Assembly (NCBI RefSeq): GCF_003053725.1
Contig: NZ_QAYC01000021.1
Span: 1-58,060 of the forward strand
DNA from: Rhodovulum kholense
Lineage (GTDB): Bacteria; Pseudomonadota; Alphaproteobacteria; Rhodobacterales; Rhodobacteraceae
DNA: 58,060 nt
Reading direction: 5' to 3'
Position numbers and translations under genes: made by a program. The notes under the pieces were generated by a model that saw only the letters and a program-made list of their open reading frames with translations, searched no databases and had not been told where the DNA came from. Of this stretch, positions 18,576 through 27,299 are shown piece after piece; positions within the stretch are counted from its first letter, which is position 1, and the number at the start of each line of letters is the position of its first letter.

Positions 18576-18821
18576 TCAGGCGCCCAGCTCTTCGGTCGGG
18601 CCGGCTTCGACCTCCTCGTCGCGCAGGCGGTGAATATGGGCGATGAAGTAGCGCATATGGGCATTGTCCACGGTCCGGTGCGCCTCGGCCTTCCAGGCGT
18701 TGTAGGCGGACTCGTAGTTCGGATACATCCCGACGATATGAATGTCGTTGACGTTCTTGAATACGGTATGCGTCGGATCGACGAGTTCCCCGCCGAAGAC
18801 GAGGTGCAGGCGCTGGGTCAT
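18576..18821 (-). CDS. DUF4170 small protein
   Basis: An 81-residue acidic cytoplasmic protein beginning MTQRLHLVFGGELVDP and continuing YESAYNAWKAEAHRTVDNA, the DUF4170 pattern. No signal or membrane segment. It lies between the cysQ-like gene and the waaA-like gene, 15 bases before the chosen start of the latter, a placement typical of the group. Function unknown. Confidence 0.88.
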   Translation of the reverse strand: MTQRLHLVFGGELVDPTHTVFKNVNDIHIVGMYPNYESAYNAWKAEAHRTVDNAHMRYFIAHIHRLRDEEVEAGPTEELGA

Positions 18822-18927
18822 CTTGAGCCTCCGGATTGTTCCCTTCCGTCCGCGCGCACCCTAGACCAAGCCCGGGCGCGGCGGAAGGCCACATCGCCGG
18901 CCGCAGACCCGGCACGGGCCGCCCCGG

Positions 18928-19701
18928 TCAGGCCAGCCGCGACAGGATCTCGGCATGCAGCGCGGGCGGCGCGGCGACGATCCCGCGCGACAGCGGCGGC
19001 GCGGTGTTGTAGATCAGCGGGCAACCGCCAAGATCGGTGACGGCGGCCCCGGCCTCGGTCAGGATCAGGCTGCCGGCCGCGGTGTCCCAGTGCCAGCTGT
19101 CGCGGATCGTCAGCATCGCGTCGTAGCGCCCCTCGGCCACCAGGCACAGCCGGTAGGCCAGCGAGGCGCGCAGGGCGCGATGGACATGCGGCACCGGCCC
19201 GGCCCAATGCTCGGGATCGAACGCCGGGCGCGTGGCCAGCACCGAGGCGCCGTCAAGCGCGGTCCGCGCGCTGGGGCGGATCGAGGCGCCGTTGAGATAG
19301 GCGCCGCCACCCCGGATCGCCGAGTAAAGCTTGTCGCGCATGGGCAGGAAAACCACCGCCGCGACCACCCGACCGGCCTCGGCCACCGCGAGCGCGTGGG
19401 AAAAGCTGCGATCGCCCTCCAGAAAGGCGCGGGTGCCGTCGATCGGGTCGACGATGAAGACCCGTTCGGCCCCAAGCCGGGCCGGGTCGTCCTCGGTCTC
19501 TTCCGACAGCCAGCCATAGCCCGGCCGGGCCGCGGTCAGCATCTGCCGGAGGCGACGGTCGATGGCGATGTCGGCTTCCGAGACCGGGCCCTGATGGCCC
19601 GGCTTTTCCCAGGTTTCGGGGGAGGTGCGCCAGTAGCGGCGGGCAATCTGTCCGGCCTCGAGGGCTGCCGTGGTCAGCAGCGCGAGATCAAGCGCCGGCA
19701 A
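18928..19701 (-). CDS. cysQ: 3'(2'),5'-bisphosphate nucleotidase / inositol monophosphatase family (CysQ-like)
   Basis: A 257-residue metal-dependent phosphatase. Metal ligands are seen in WLSEETEDD (Glu pair), DPIDGTRAFLEG (about 85-96) and DSWHWDTAAGSLIL (C-terminal Asp). The family covers PAP phosphatase (CysQ) and inositol-1-phosphatase (SuhB); the short helical N-terminus and the EETEDDPARL segment favour CysQ. It overlaps the pmbA stop by 14 bases. PAP removal is relevant because a sulfotransferase lies further along the window (52630-54060), though not linked. Confidence 0.85.
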   Translation of the reverse strand: MPALDLALLTTAALEAGQIARRYWRTSPETWEKPGHQGPVSEADIAIDRRLRQMLTAARPGYGWLSEETEDDPARLGAERVFIVDPIDGTRAFLEGDRSFSHALAVAEAGRVVAAVVFLPMRDKLYSAIRGGGAYLNGASIRPSARTALDGASVLATRPAFDPEHWAGPVPHVHRALRASLAYRLCLVAEGRYDAMLTIRDSWHWDTAAGSLILTEAGAAVTDLGGCPLIYNTAPPLSRGIVAAPPALHAEILSRLA

Positions 19702-21034
19702 GCGTCATCCCCTCGACCAGAAGGCTGGGGACGCGGCGCGACAGGTGATCCCGGGCGTCGTTCGCGGGCCGCAGGCGGCGCAGCATCTCGGGCAGCTTTC
19801 CGGCGATGGTGCATTCGTTGACCGGATAGGCGATCTGGCCGTTCTCGACCCAGAAGCCCGAGGCACCGCGCGAATAATCGCCCGTGGTCGGGTTGATCGT
19901 GCTGCCAATCAGCGAGGTCACCAGAAGCCCGGTGCCCATCTCGGCGATCAGCGCCTCGCGACCGACCTCGCCCGGGGTCAGGGTCACGTTGCCCGCCGCC
20001 GGAGAGGGCGGCGCCGAGACCGATCGCACCGCATTGCCGGTGCTCTCCAACCCCAGCTTGCGGGCCGACCCGAGGTCCAGCACCCAGCCGGTCAGCACGC
20101 CGTTCTCGACCAGCGCGCGGCGCGCCGTCGGCAGACCCTCGGCGTCGAACGGGCGCGACCCGGCGATCCGCGGCCGGTGCGGGTCCTCGATCAGCGACAG
20201 GGCGGTCGGCAACACCTCGCGGCCCAGCAGCTCGCGCGCCCAGGACCCGCCGCGCACGATGGCGCCGCCATTGATCGCCGACAAGAGGTGCCCGATCAGC
20301 GAGGCCGAGATGCGTTCGTCGAACAGCACCGGATAGGCACCGGTCCGGGGCCGCCGCGCGCCCGCCAGCGCCGCGGCGCGTTCGCCCGCGATCCGGCCGA
20401 TGTCGTCGGGCGCGGGCAGTTCGGCCTGAAAGGTCCGCATCTCGGAATGCCAGTCGCGCTCCATCCCGCTGCCCACGCCGCTGATCGCGACGCAGGAGAC
20501 CGAGCGGCTGGTGCGGGCATAGCCGCCGACAAAGCCGTTGCTGGCCGCCATCAGCATCCGGCGGTGACCGTAACCGGCGCTGGCCGACTGCACCTGGGCC
20601 ACGCCCGGCACGGCACGGGCCGCGGCCTCGGCCCGGCGGGCGTCGTCTTCCAGCGCCGCCGGGTCGGGTTCGGGGGACGGATCGGCCAGATCGAGCGCCT
20701 CGGCATCGCGCCGCGCCGCCAGCTGGGCCGGGTCGGCAAGCCCCACGGTCGCGTCCTCGGGGGCCTCGCGCGCCATCGCCACGGCGCGGGCGGCCATCTC
20801 GGCCAGGGTTTCCGGGCGGCTGTCCGAGGACGAGACGCAAGCCTGCCGCCGTCCGATCAGCACCCTGAGCCCCAGTTCGATCCCTTCCGAGCGTTCCGCC
20901 TGTTCCAGCCGTCCGTCGCGCACGTCGATCGACAGCGAGGTGCCCTCGGTCACCAGCGCATCGGCGGCCTCGGCACCGGCCTTGCGGGCGGCATCGAGCA
21001 GGGCCTCGGTCAGCGACGGGATGGGATCGGACAT
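19688..21034 (-). CDS. pmbA: TldD/PmbA family metalloprotease-like protein
   Basis: A 448-residue protein of the TldD/TldE (PmbA) family: N-terminal domain with YGHRRMLMAASNGFVGGY, and C-terminal domain with DYSRGASGFWVENGQIAYPV and LLRRLRPANDA. In other bacteria TldD/E form a heterodimer that processes peptides such as microcin B17 and CcdA. The HExxxH protease site of TldD is absent, so this is the TldE/PmbA-type subunit; no tldD is in the window. The ATG at 21034 begins MSDPIPSLTEALLDAARK. First gene of the pmbA-cysQ-DUF4170-waaA-like-lpxK set. Confidence 0.9.
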   Translation of the reverse strand: MSDPIPSLTEALLDAARKAGAEAADALVTEGTSLSIDVRDGRLEQAERSEGIELGLRVLIGRRQACVSSSDSRPETLAEMAARAVAMAREAPEDATVGLADPAQLAARRDAEALDLADPSPEPDPAALEDDARRAEAAARAVPGVAQVQSASAGYGHRRMLMAASNGFVGGYARTSRSVSCVAISGVGSGMERDWHSEMRTFQAELPAPDDIGRIAGERAAALAGARRPRTGAYPVLFDERISASLIGHLLSAINGGAIVRGGSWARELLGREVLPTALSLIEDPHRPRIAGSRPFDAEGLPTARRALVENGVLTGWVLDLGSARKLGLESTGNAVRSVSAPPSPAAGNVTLTPGEVGREALIAEMGTGLLVTSLIGSTINPTTGDYSRGASGFWVENGQIAYPVNECTIAGKLPEMLRRLRPANDARDHLSRRVPSLLVEGMTLAGA

Positions 21035-21075
21035 GGGGCCTCCGGATCGTGGATCTTGGGGTCTGCTAATGGGGA

Positions 21076-21109
21076 CGACCTGCCCGCGCAAGACGGCGCG
21101 GGCAGGTCG
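21076..21109 (-). terminator. Perfect 14-bp hairpin after the DUF2125 gene
   Basis: CGACCTGCCCGCGC (21076-21089) and its exact complement (21096-21109) flank a 6-base loop. It lies 32 bases past the DUF2125 stop and 42 before the pmbA start. On the minus strand it is followed by TCCCCATT rather than a T-run, so it may be a terminator helped by Rho or an RNA end-protecting stem. Confidence 0.5.
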
Positions 21110-21140
21110 GAAGGCTGTCAGACGGGGGGCGCCGGCCGGC

Positions 21141-22643
21141 TCAGCGCAACCGCTGGCCGTTCGCCAGGACCTGGCCCTGTCCGTTGACGGTGATCTCCGA
21201 GACCATCGTGTCGGGGCCGTCGCCGGGCCGCGCGAACATGCCCATCATCATGCGCAGGCCCATCGCCTGATCCTGCGGGATGAGCCCCATCGCGACCAGC
21301 TTGTCCATCAGCCCGTTACCGCCCGCCAGCCGGAGCGACAGCGTGCCCTCGGGCCGCGCGATGCCGCTGAAGGTCACCTTGTCGGCGTTGTCGAAGGTGA
21401 AATCGCCCGATCCGGTCAGGTCGGCGCCAGCGACCTGCAGCCGCAGATCCTTGACGTTCAGCGCATGCAGCTCGGCCGGGACGTCGTCGCTGGACGCGAT
21501 CGCCGGGTCGGTCAGATCGGCCAGCCAGCGCGCCTTGCCCGCCAGATCGACGATCAGCGTCGCCGGATCGCGCGGCAGCTGGCCGGTCGGATCGAACAGC
21601 GCCCAGACCTCCTTGCTGACCGTCACGCCGGCAAGCCGCAGCCCCAGCCCGAAATCGGCCGGGGTCTCGGTCTGCATCAGCGGCATCTCGAAATGCGCGC
21701 CGGTCTCGGCCATCTGCAACTCGACCTGCGGCATCGGCAGTTTCGGCGTCGACAGGGCGACGCGGGTGTCCTTGCCGGTGAGGTCATAGGTCATGCCCGT
21801 GCCGCCCAGATCGAAGCCGATCCGGCCGGAATTGGCCGAGACCTCGACATGGGTCGGATCGTCCGTCTCGGTCACATCGAGCGTGTAGCCCATGGCGCCA
21901 TGGGTCAGTTCGCCCTGCGAGGTGAAGCCGGCCCGCAGCATCTGGGCAAGCTGGGTCGGATCGCCTCCGACCGGCATCCGGCTGTCCGAGCTCGAGGCGA
22001 CGTCATGGACGCTGCCGACAAGGCTCACATGAGTCCCGTCGTCGGGATCGGTCGCGGCAAAATCAAGCTTGACCCGGTCGGCCTCGAAGCCGCTTTCGAA
22101 GCTCCGCATCTCGCCCTGGCTCTGGGCATAGTGACCTGACATGCCGGACACCGTCATCCGGGCCTCGACATCGACCGGCTTGGTCCCGCTGACACGGTCC
22201 AGCGTCAGCGTCACCTCGGGCGCGGTGACGTCCTGTTTCAGCGCCTCGGGCGTGCCGCTGGCCACCATTTCGAAACCGGGCTGGCGCACGGTGAAATCGA
22301 GCCCGGTCACCTCGCCTTCGGCATTGCGGATCTCGACCGTCAGCGGATGGGTCTCGGGCATCCGGATCTCGACGCTGCCATCGCCGCGTTCGGCGAAGGC
22401 GACCTGACCCAGCCCCACCCGAACCGACCCGCCCTGCCCGTCTTTGCTTGCGACCTGCAGGTCCTCGACCGTCAGCGTGGTGCCGCTGCGGCTTTCGCGG
22501 CCGGTCATGCTTTGACCCGAGCCCTGGGCGATGGCCTTCCAGGCCGTCCAGACCTGATCGGCGGTCACATCGGCCGACGCGGGCAGGGCCAGGCCGAATG
22601 CGGCGGCGATGGCCAGGGCAGAGGCCGTTTTCAGGGACGTCAT
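21141..22643 (-). CDS. DUF2125 periplasmic protein
   Basis: A 500-residue protein with a signal peptide (1-24, ALPASA-DV). The rest is rich in beta-strand and Asp/Thr repeats (for example EVTLTLDRVSG, MTVSGMSGHY, LNVKDLRLQVAG), the pattern of DUF2125 proteins found across Rhodobacteraceae. Role unknown; such AsmA/LolA-like beta-rich folds often handle lipids, but that is inference. Divergent from the SDR gene; followed on its own strand by a 14-bp hairpin. Confidence 0.85.
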   Translation of the reverse strand: MTSLKTASALAIAAAFGLALPASADVTADQVWTAWKAIAQGSGQSMTGRESRSGTTLTVEDLQVASKDGQGGSVRVGLGQVAFAERGDGSVEIRMPETHPLTVEIRNAEGEVTGLDFTVRQPGFEMVASGTPEALKQDVTAPEVTLTLDRVSGTKPVDVEARMTVSGMSGHYAQSQGEMRSFESGFEADRVKLDFAATDPDDGTHVSLVGSVHDVASSSDSRMPVGGDPTQLAQMLRAGFTSQGELTHGAMGYTLDVTETDDPTHVEVSANSGRIGFDLGGTGMTYDLTGKDTRVALSTPKLPMPQVELQMAETGAHFEMPLMQTETPADFGLGLRLAGVTVSKEVWALFDPTGQLPRDPATLIVDLAGKARWLADLTDPAIASSDDVPAELHALNVKDLRLQVAGADLTGSGDFTFDNADKVTFSGIARPEGTLSLRLAGGNGLMDKLVAMGLIPQDQAMGLRMMMGMFARPGDGPDTMVSEITVNGQGQVLANGQRLR

Positions 22644-22776
22644 GGCAAACCTTTCATCCTGAGGATTTGGCGCAAACATCGGTGCTGGCTCGGGGCAAGT
22701 CAACGGCACGTTGTGCTGGCGCGCCGCGGCCGGGCGGGATAGATCTTGGGGTCGCAGACCGTCGAGGGAGGGCACC

Positions 22777-23541
22777 ATGACCGACATGACAGGCAAGAGC
22801 GTCCTGATCACCGGGGCAAGCCGGGGGATCGGGGCCGCCGCCGCCCGGGCCTTTGCCGAGGCCGGGGCGCATGTGGCGCTGGCCGCGCGCAGCGAGCAGG
22901 CCATCGCCACCATTGCGCAGGAAATCGCCGAAACCGGCCCGCGCGCCATCGCCATCGGCTGCGACGTGGCCGAATTCGGACAGGTCGCCGACGCGGTGCG
23001 CGCGACCGTTCAAGCTTTCGGGAGGATCGACGTCCTGGTGAACAATGCCGCCGTGATCGAGCCCATCGGGCGGCTCGACGCGGTCGATCCCGAGGACTGG
23101 TCGAAGGCCATCGACATCAACGTCAAGGGCGTCTTCCACGGGATCCGCGCCGCGCTGCCGGTGATGGCGGCGATGGGCGGCGGCACCATCCTCAGCATCG
23201 GATCGGGCGCCGCGACCAGTCCGCAGGAGGGCTGGAGCGCCTATTGCACCTCGAAGGCGGCGGTCGCGATGCTGACCAAATGCGCCGATCACGAGGGCCG
23301 CGGCCAGGGGGTGCGCGCGCTGGCGCTGTCGCCCGGCACGGTGGCGACCGACATGCAGAAGACCATCCGCGACAGCGGGGTCAACCCGGTCAGCCGGCTC
23401 GACTGGTCCGAACACATTCCGCCGGCCTGGCCCGCGCAGGCGCTGATCTGGATGTGCGGCCCGGATGCCGACGAGTTCCTGGGCCAGCAGGTGTCGCTGC
23501 GCGAACGCGCGATCCGGCGCCGCGTGGGGCTGCCGACATGA
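22777..23541 (+). CDS. Short-chain dehydrogenase/reductase (classical SDR)
   Basis: A 254-residue NAD(P)-dependent oxidoreductase. Cofactor motif TGASRGIG (about 11-18), NNAA (about 90-93), SIGSGA with catalytic Ser, and the YCTSK catalytic pair are in order. GAGGGAGG precedes the ATG. The stop overlaps the start of the enoyl-CoA hydratase gene (ATGA), so the two are translated together and may act in the same acyl-CoA or alcohol pathway. Substrate unknown. Confidence 0.92.
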   Translation: MTDMTGKSVLITGASRGIGAAAARAFAEAGAHVALAARSEQAIATIAQEIAETGPRAIAIGCDVAEFGQVADAVRATVQAFGRIDVLVNNAAVIEPIGRLDAVDPEDWSKAIDINVKGVFHGIRAALPVMAAMGGGTILSIGSGAATSPQEGWSAYCTSKAAVAMLTKCADHEGRGQGVRALALSPGTVATDMQKTIRDSGVNPVSRLDWSEHIPPAWPAQALIWMCGPDADEFLGQQVSLRERAIRRRVGLPT

Positions 23542-24164
23542 TCGGGCTCCGGCGCGAGGGCGGTCTGTGGACCGTGACCCTTACCCGGCCCGAAAAGGCC
23601 AACTCGCTGACCCGCGACATGCTGGCCCGGCTTGAGGAAATCGCGCTCGAGGCCCAGGCCGAAGGCGTGTCCGTCCTGGTGCTGACCGGCGAGGGCAAGG
23701 TGTTCTCGGCCGGCGCCGATCTTGACGAGGCGCGGGCGGGGCTCGCGACCGACGGGGTCTGGGAACGGGTCTCGGCCGCCATTGCCGGGCTCGACGCGCT
23801 GACCGTCGCGGCGCTGAACGGCACGCTGGCGGGGGGCGCCTTCGGCATGGCGCTGGCCTGCGATTTCCGGATCGCGGTGCCCGAGGCGAAGTTCTTCTAT
23901 CCGGTGATGAAGCTTGGCTTCCTGCCCCAGCCCTCGGACCCGGGGCGGTTGACGGCGCTGATCGGTCCGGCCCGGGCCAAGCTGGTGCTGATGGGCGGCG
24001 CGAAGCTGTCGGCCGACGAGGCGCTGGCCTTCGGTCTGGTCGACCGGCTGGTCCCGCGCGAGGAGCTGATGACCGCGGTGACCGAGCTGACAGCCGACGC
24101 TCTGGCCGCCCGGGCCGAGCATCGCGCCGCGATCAAGGCGCTTTGCGGCGGGCGGCGGGGCTAG
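23538..24164 (+). CDS. Enoyl-CoA hydratase/isomerase family protein
   Basis: A 208-residue crotonase-fold protein, shorter than the usual ~255 residues. The CoA-binding and oxyanion-hole segments are GKVFSAGADLDEA and NGTLAGGAFGMALACDFRIA. The Glu usually seen after the second glycine segment is replaced in part (AKFFYPVMKLGFLPQP), so activity may be isomerase, hydratase or thioesterase-like. Translationally coupled to the upstream SDR. Convergent with the EamA gene. Confidence 0.88.
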   Translation: MIGLRREGGLWTVTLTRPEKANSLTRDMLARLEEIALEAQAEGVSVLVLTGEGKVFSAGADLDEARAGLATDGVWERVSAAIAGLDALTVAALNGTLAGGAFGMALACDFRIAVPEAKFFYPVMKLGFLPQPSDPGRLTALIGPARAKLVLMGGAKLSADEALAFGLVDRLVPREELMTAVTELTADALAARAEHRAAIKALCGGRRG

Positions 24165-24173
24165 GTCCGGCGG

Positions 24174-25076
24174 TCAGGACCCGTCCCGGCCTTTGGCCGG
24201 GGCCACCGCCGGTCCCTGTTTCGACAGCTGCACCGCCAGGATCCCGGCCATCACGATGGCCACCCCGGCGATATCGGCAGGGCCCAGCCGTTCGCCCAGC
24301 AGAAACGCCGCGATGCCGACGCCGAAGAACGGGCTGAGGAAATGGAAGGTCGCCGCGCGGACCGCGCCCACCCGGCGCACCAGCAAGAACCAGACCCAGG
24401 TGGCCACGAGGCTCGGGAACACCACCGTGTAGGCAAACGCCAGGATCAGCGGCCAGCTCCAGTCGATCTCCCAGCGCTCGCCGGTCAGGACCGCGGCCAG
24501 CGCCAGCGCCGCCGCGCCCACCAGCATCTGCAGCCCCACGATCATCAGCAGATTACCGCCCGACGCGGCCGTACGTACGGCCAGTGTGGCCACGGTCAGG
24601 GCCAGCACCGCGGCCAGGGTCAGCCCCAGCCCCAGCGGGTCGACCCCGCCCGAGATCCGGCTGCCCATGATGACGGCGACGCCCGCAAAGCCCACCGCAA
24701 GGCCCAGCGCCCCGAGCGGCCGCAGCCTCTGGCCCAGCGCCATCCAGCCGAACAGCGCCACCAGCAGCGGCATGGTCGAGGCGACGATCGCCGCCATCGA
24801 GGCCTCGAGCGTCTGCATGGCAACGTAGTTGAGCCCCAGATACAGCGCGTTCTGGCTGAGCCCGAAGACCAGCGTGCCCCGCCATTGCGGCCGGGTCAGC
24901 CGCCAGCTTTGCCCCAGCGCCAGCGCGATGCCAATGCCGATCAGTCCCGAGACCAGAAAGCGCAGGCACAGCGCCGTCAGCGGCGGCGCCGCCCCGACGA
25001 TGATCCGCCCCGAACTGAAGGCCGAAGCCCAGATGAAGGCGAAGGCCAGTCCCATCGCCAGTGCGCGGATGTCCAT
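24174..25076 (-). CDS. EamA/DMT-family transporter
   Basis: A 300-residue membrane protein with ten hydrophobic segments in two five-helix repeats (each EamA domain ~140 residues), as in drug/metabolite exporters such as RhtA or YdcZ relatives. The ATG at 25076 begins MDIRALAMGLAFAFIWAS and has an excellent GGGAGG. Substrate unknown; this family moves amino acids, purines or metabolites. It lies after the HU terminator, so it is a separate unit. Confidence 0.9.
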   Translation of the reverse strand: MDIRALAMGLAFAFIWASAFSSGRIIVGAAPPLTALCLRFLVSGLIGIGIALALGQSWRLTRPQWRGTLVFGLSQNALYLGLNYVAMQTLEASMAAIVASTMPLLVALFGWMALGQRLRPLGALGLAVGFAGVAVIMGSRISGGVDPLGLGLTLAAVLALTVATLAVRTAASGGNLLMIVGLQMLVGAAALALAAVLTGERWEIDWSWPLILAFAYTVVFPSLVATWVWFLLVRRVGAVRAATFHFLSPFFGVGIAAFLLGERLGPADIAGVAIVMAGILAVQLSKQGPAVAPAKGRDGS

Positions 25077-25100
25077 TCCCCCTCCCGGGATGTCCCCCCC

Positions 25101-25130
25101 AAACAAAAGGGCCGCCCCACGGGGCGACCC
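25101..25130 (-). terminator. Rho-independent terminator of the HU gene
   Basis: On the minus strand GGGTCGCCCC GTG GGGCGGCCC forms a GC stem (one G-T pair) followed by TTTTGTTT. It begins 33 bases past the HU stop. Confidence 0.85.
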
Positions 25131-25163
25131 TCGATCCCTTCGGCCGTGAAGCCGTACGGCGGG

Positions 25164-25451
25164 TCAGCCGTTCACGCTGTCCTTCAGGGCCTTGGCGATG
25201 GTGACTTTCACCACCTTGTCGGAGTCCTTCTTGAACTGCTCGCCGGTGGCCGGGTTGCGCACCATGCGTTCGGGGCGTTCGCGGCAGTAGATCTTGCCCA
25301 CTCCGGGCAGGGTCACCGAGCCGCCAGCCGCCACCTCGCGGGTGATGATTGCCGTCATCGCATCGAGGGCGGCAGAGGCGGTTTTCTTGTCGGCCTCCAT
25401 CTCCTCGGCGAGGGCCGCAACCAGCTGGGTCTTGGTCATGGGTTTGGCCAT
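25164..25451 (-). CDS. HU-family DNA-binding protein
   Basis: A 95-residue nucleoid protein. The N-terminus MTKTQLVAALAEEMEADKKTA, the core VTLPGVGKIYCRERPERMVRN and the K-rich C-terminus match HU/IHF. The conserved arm RNPATGEQ (with Pro intercalating residue) is present, so it should bend DNA. GAGGAG lies upstream of the ATG. The stop is followed by a strong terminator, and a promoter candidate lies 46-74 bases upstream. Confidence 0.95.
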   Translation of the reverse strand: MAKPMTKTQLVAALAEEMEADKKTASAALDAMTAIITREVAAGGSVTLPGVGKIYCRERPERMVRNPATGEQFKKDSDKVVKVTIAKALKDSVNG

Positions 25452-25496
25452 GTATGGTCTCCTCGTTCCTGCCCTCTATTGGGGCTAATCGGGCGC

Positions 25497-25525
25497 ATTT
25501 AACTCGCTATTGCGGTCCCACACAA
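25497..25525 (-). promoter_or_regulatory. Candidate HU promoter
   Basis: On the minus strand a -35-like TTGTGT (25520-25525) is followed after 17 bases by a -10-like TTAAAT (25497-25502). Match to consensus is moderate (3 and 4 of 6), and the start would lie near 25490, about 40 bases before the HU start codon. An inverted repeat overlaps the -35 box. Confidence 0.4.
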
Positions 25526-25569
25526 CCATTTGTGGGGGGCACAGCCGTATTTCATAGCGCTCTGCGACC

Positions 25570-25599
25570 GTTTTCCCCGCATCGGCGGGGATGCGCAAG
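25570..25599 (+). repeat. Solitary sequence resembling a type I-E CRISPR repeat
   Basis: Bases 25570-25599 run GTTTTCCCCGC, four-base loop ATCG, GCGGGG, then ATGCGCAAG. The stem-loop CCCCGC/GCGGGG in a ~29-base unit is like type I-E repeats (GTxTTCCCCGC...GCGGGGATGAACCG). The minus-strand reading RIPADAGKT resembles the RIPAHAGKT peptide that such repeats give when mistranslated. No second copy was found at the expected ~61-base distance in either direction and no cas gene is in the window. Could also be an unrelated hairpin. Confidence 0.4.
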
Positions 25600-25820
25600 T
25601 CGAAGCGCATCGCGGCGGCGCTTTTCCGCGTCGCGAGCCACCGGAAAGGGGCCAAAGCGGCGGGCATCGCAGCGGCCGGCGCCACGGCCGCCCGCCCGGC
25701 ATTGCGCAGCCAAGGGGCCGGACCCCGGCGATTTCCCCTGAATACGACCGCATCCCGCCCCGCGCCACGACTGGATTGACGCAGCGTCACCCCGGATCGC
25801 AGGGCCGCGCGCCGCCCGGA

Positions 25821-27299
25821 TCAGAGAAACGCGGTTTCCTCGAAGCTGCGCAGTTTCCGGCTGTGGATGCGCTCGAGCGGCATGTCGCGCAGAAGCTCCA
25901 TCGCCCGGACCCCGATCGCCAGATGCCGCGCGACCTGGGTCTTGTAGAAGGCCGAGGCCATGCCGGGCAGCTTCAGCTCGCCATGCAGGGGCCGGTCCGA
26001 CACGCAAAGCAGCGTGCCGTAGGGCACCCGGAAGCGAAAGCCGTTGGCGGCGATGGTCGCGCTTTCCATGTCGAGCGCGATGGCGCGGGATTGCGACAGC
26101 CGCTGCACCGGGCCGGTCTGGTCGGACAGTTCCCAGTTGCGGTTGTCGATGGTCGCGACGGTGCCGGTGCGCATGATCCGCTTCAGCTCGTAGCCTTCCA
26201 GCCGGGTGATTTCCTCGACCGCATCTTCCAGCGCGACCTGGATCTCGGCCAGGGCCGGGATCGGCACCCAGAGCGGCAGGTCGTTGTCCAGCACATGATC
26301 CTCGCGCAGATAGCCATGGGCCAGCACGAAATCGCCCAGACGCTGCGAATTGCGCAGGCCCGCGCAATGGCCCACCATCAGCCAGGCATGCGGACGCAGC
26401 ACCGCGATATGGTCTGTCGCGGTCTTCGCGTTCGAGGGGCCGACGCCGATATTGACCAGCGTGATCCCCTGCCCGTCGGCGCGTTTCAGGTGATAGGACG
26501 GCATCTGCGGCAGCTTGGCGGGCACCGGCAGCGGCGCGTCGGGGGCCGTGATCTCGGTATTGCCGGGACCGACGAGCGCGGTATAGCCGCTGGCCGGATC
26601 GGCAAGCGCCTGCCGGGCCAGCGCCTCGAATTCCTCGACATAGAACTGGTAGTTGGTGAACAGAACGTGGTTCTGGAAATGCTCGGGCGCGGTCGCGGTG
26701 TAATGCTCGAGCCGGGCCAGCGAGTAATCCACCCGCTGCGCGGTGAAGGGCGCCAGCGGACGCGCGACGCTGTCGGGCTGGGCCAGCGTGCCGTTGACGA
26801 TGTCGTCATTGGTGGTGGTCAGGTCCGGCACGTCGAATAGATCGCGCAGCGGCACCTCCAGCGCGCCGTCCTGCGGGACCGTGACCCCGGCGCTGCCCAT
26901 CGCGAAATGAATCGGGATCGGCGTGGCCGAGGGGCCGATCACCACCGGCTGGCCGTGGTTTTCCAGCAAAAGCCCGATCTGCTGGCGCAGGTAGTTGGCG
27001 AAAAGATCGGGCCGGGTGACGGTGGTGGCATAGGTGCCGGGCTCGGCGACATGCCCGAACGACAAGCGGCTGTCGACCTGGGCATAGCTGACGGTGGACA
27101 CGCGGATTTCGGGATAGACCGCGCGAAACCGCGCATGGGGGGCCTCACCGGACAGGACCTCGGCAAAGCGCGCCCTCAGGAAACCTGTCGAGGCCTCGTA
27201 AAGCGCGACCAGACGCTCGACCGCGGCGGCGGCATCGGTGAAGGCCTCGGGTGCGGGCAGGTCGGGGCTTGAGAGGGGCGGGTCGCTGTAGTCCGGCAT
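25821..27299 (-). CDS. amn: AMP nucleosidase
   Basis: A 492-residue enzyme that splits AMP into adenine and ribose-5-phosphate. The C-terminal half carries the nucleoside-phosphorylase-like fold (VNIGVGPSNAKTATDHIAVL, WLMVGHCAGL, ALDMESATIAANGFRF, DMES catalytic region). The N-terminal part is the family-specific regulatory domain (PEIRVSTVSYAQVDSRLSFG). The ATG at 27299 begins MPDYSDPPLSS with GGAGAC upstream. Length matches the E. coli protein (484). Confidence 0.95.
   Translation of the reverse strand: MPDYSDPPLSSPDLPAPEAFTDAAAAVERLVALYEASTGFLRARFAEVLSGEAPHARFRAVYPEIRVSTVSYAQVDSRLSFGHVAEPGTYATTVTRPDLFANYLRQQIGLLLENHGQPVVIGPSATPIPIHFAMGSAGVTVPQDGALEVPLRDLFDVPDLTTTNDDIVNGTLAQPDSVARPLAPFTAQRVDYSLARLEHYTATAPEHFQNHVLFTNYQFYVEEFEALARQALADPASGYTALVGPGNTEITAPDAPLPVPAKLPQMPSYHLKRADGQGITLVNIGVGPSNAKTATDHIAVLRPHAWLMVGHCAGLRNSQRLGDFVLAHGYLREDHVLDNDLPLWVPIPALAEIQVALEDAVEEITRLEGYELKRIMRTGTVATIDNRNWELSDQTGPVQRLSQSRAIALDMESATIAANGFRFRVPYGTLLCVSDRPLHGELKLPGMASAFYKTQVARHLAIGVRAMELLRDMPLERIHSRKLRSFEETAFL

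Larger units (their letters stand above)
25452..25820. other. 369-bp intergenic region: HU promoter, hairpin and a lone CRISPR-like repeat
   Basis: It lies between the HU gene and the 3' end of AMP nucleosidase. It holds the HU leader and promoter candidate, a 6-bp inverted repeat (CCCACA at 25517 and TGTGGG at 25531) overlapping the -35 candidate, and a single repeat-like sequence at 25570. No credible gene was found: the small open frames lack coding character. Confidence 0.6.

Noticed and set aside
25515-25569. A possible second, degenerate CRISPR-like repeat (hairpin CCCACA/TGTGGG)
   Set aside because: It shares only a stem-loop form, not sequence, with the unit at 25570, and the distance (about 55 bases) is short of a normal repeat-spacer length; it overlaps the HU promoter candidate.
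25485-25790. A ~100-residue minus-strand frame upstream of the HU gene
   Set aside because: It runs through the HU promoter candidate and the CRISPR-like repeat (giving RIPADAGKT), a known sign of a false protein.
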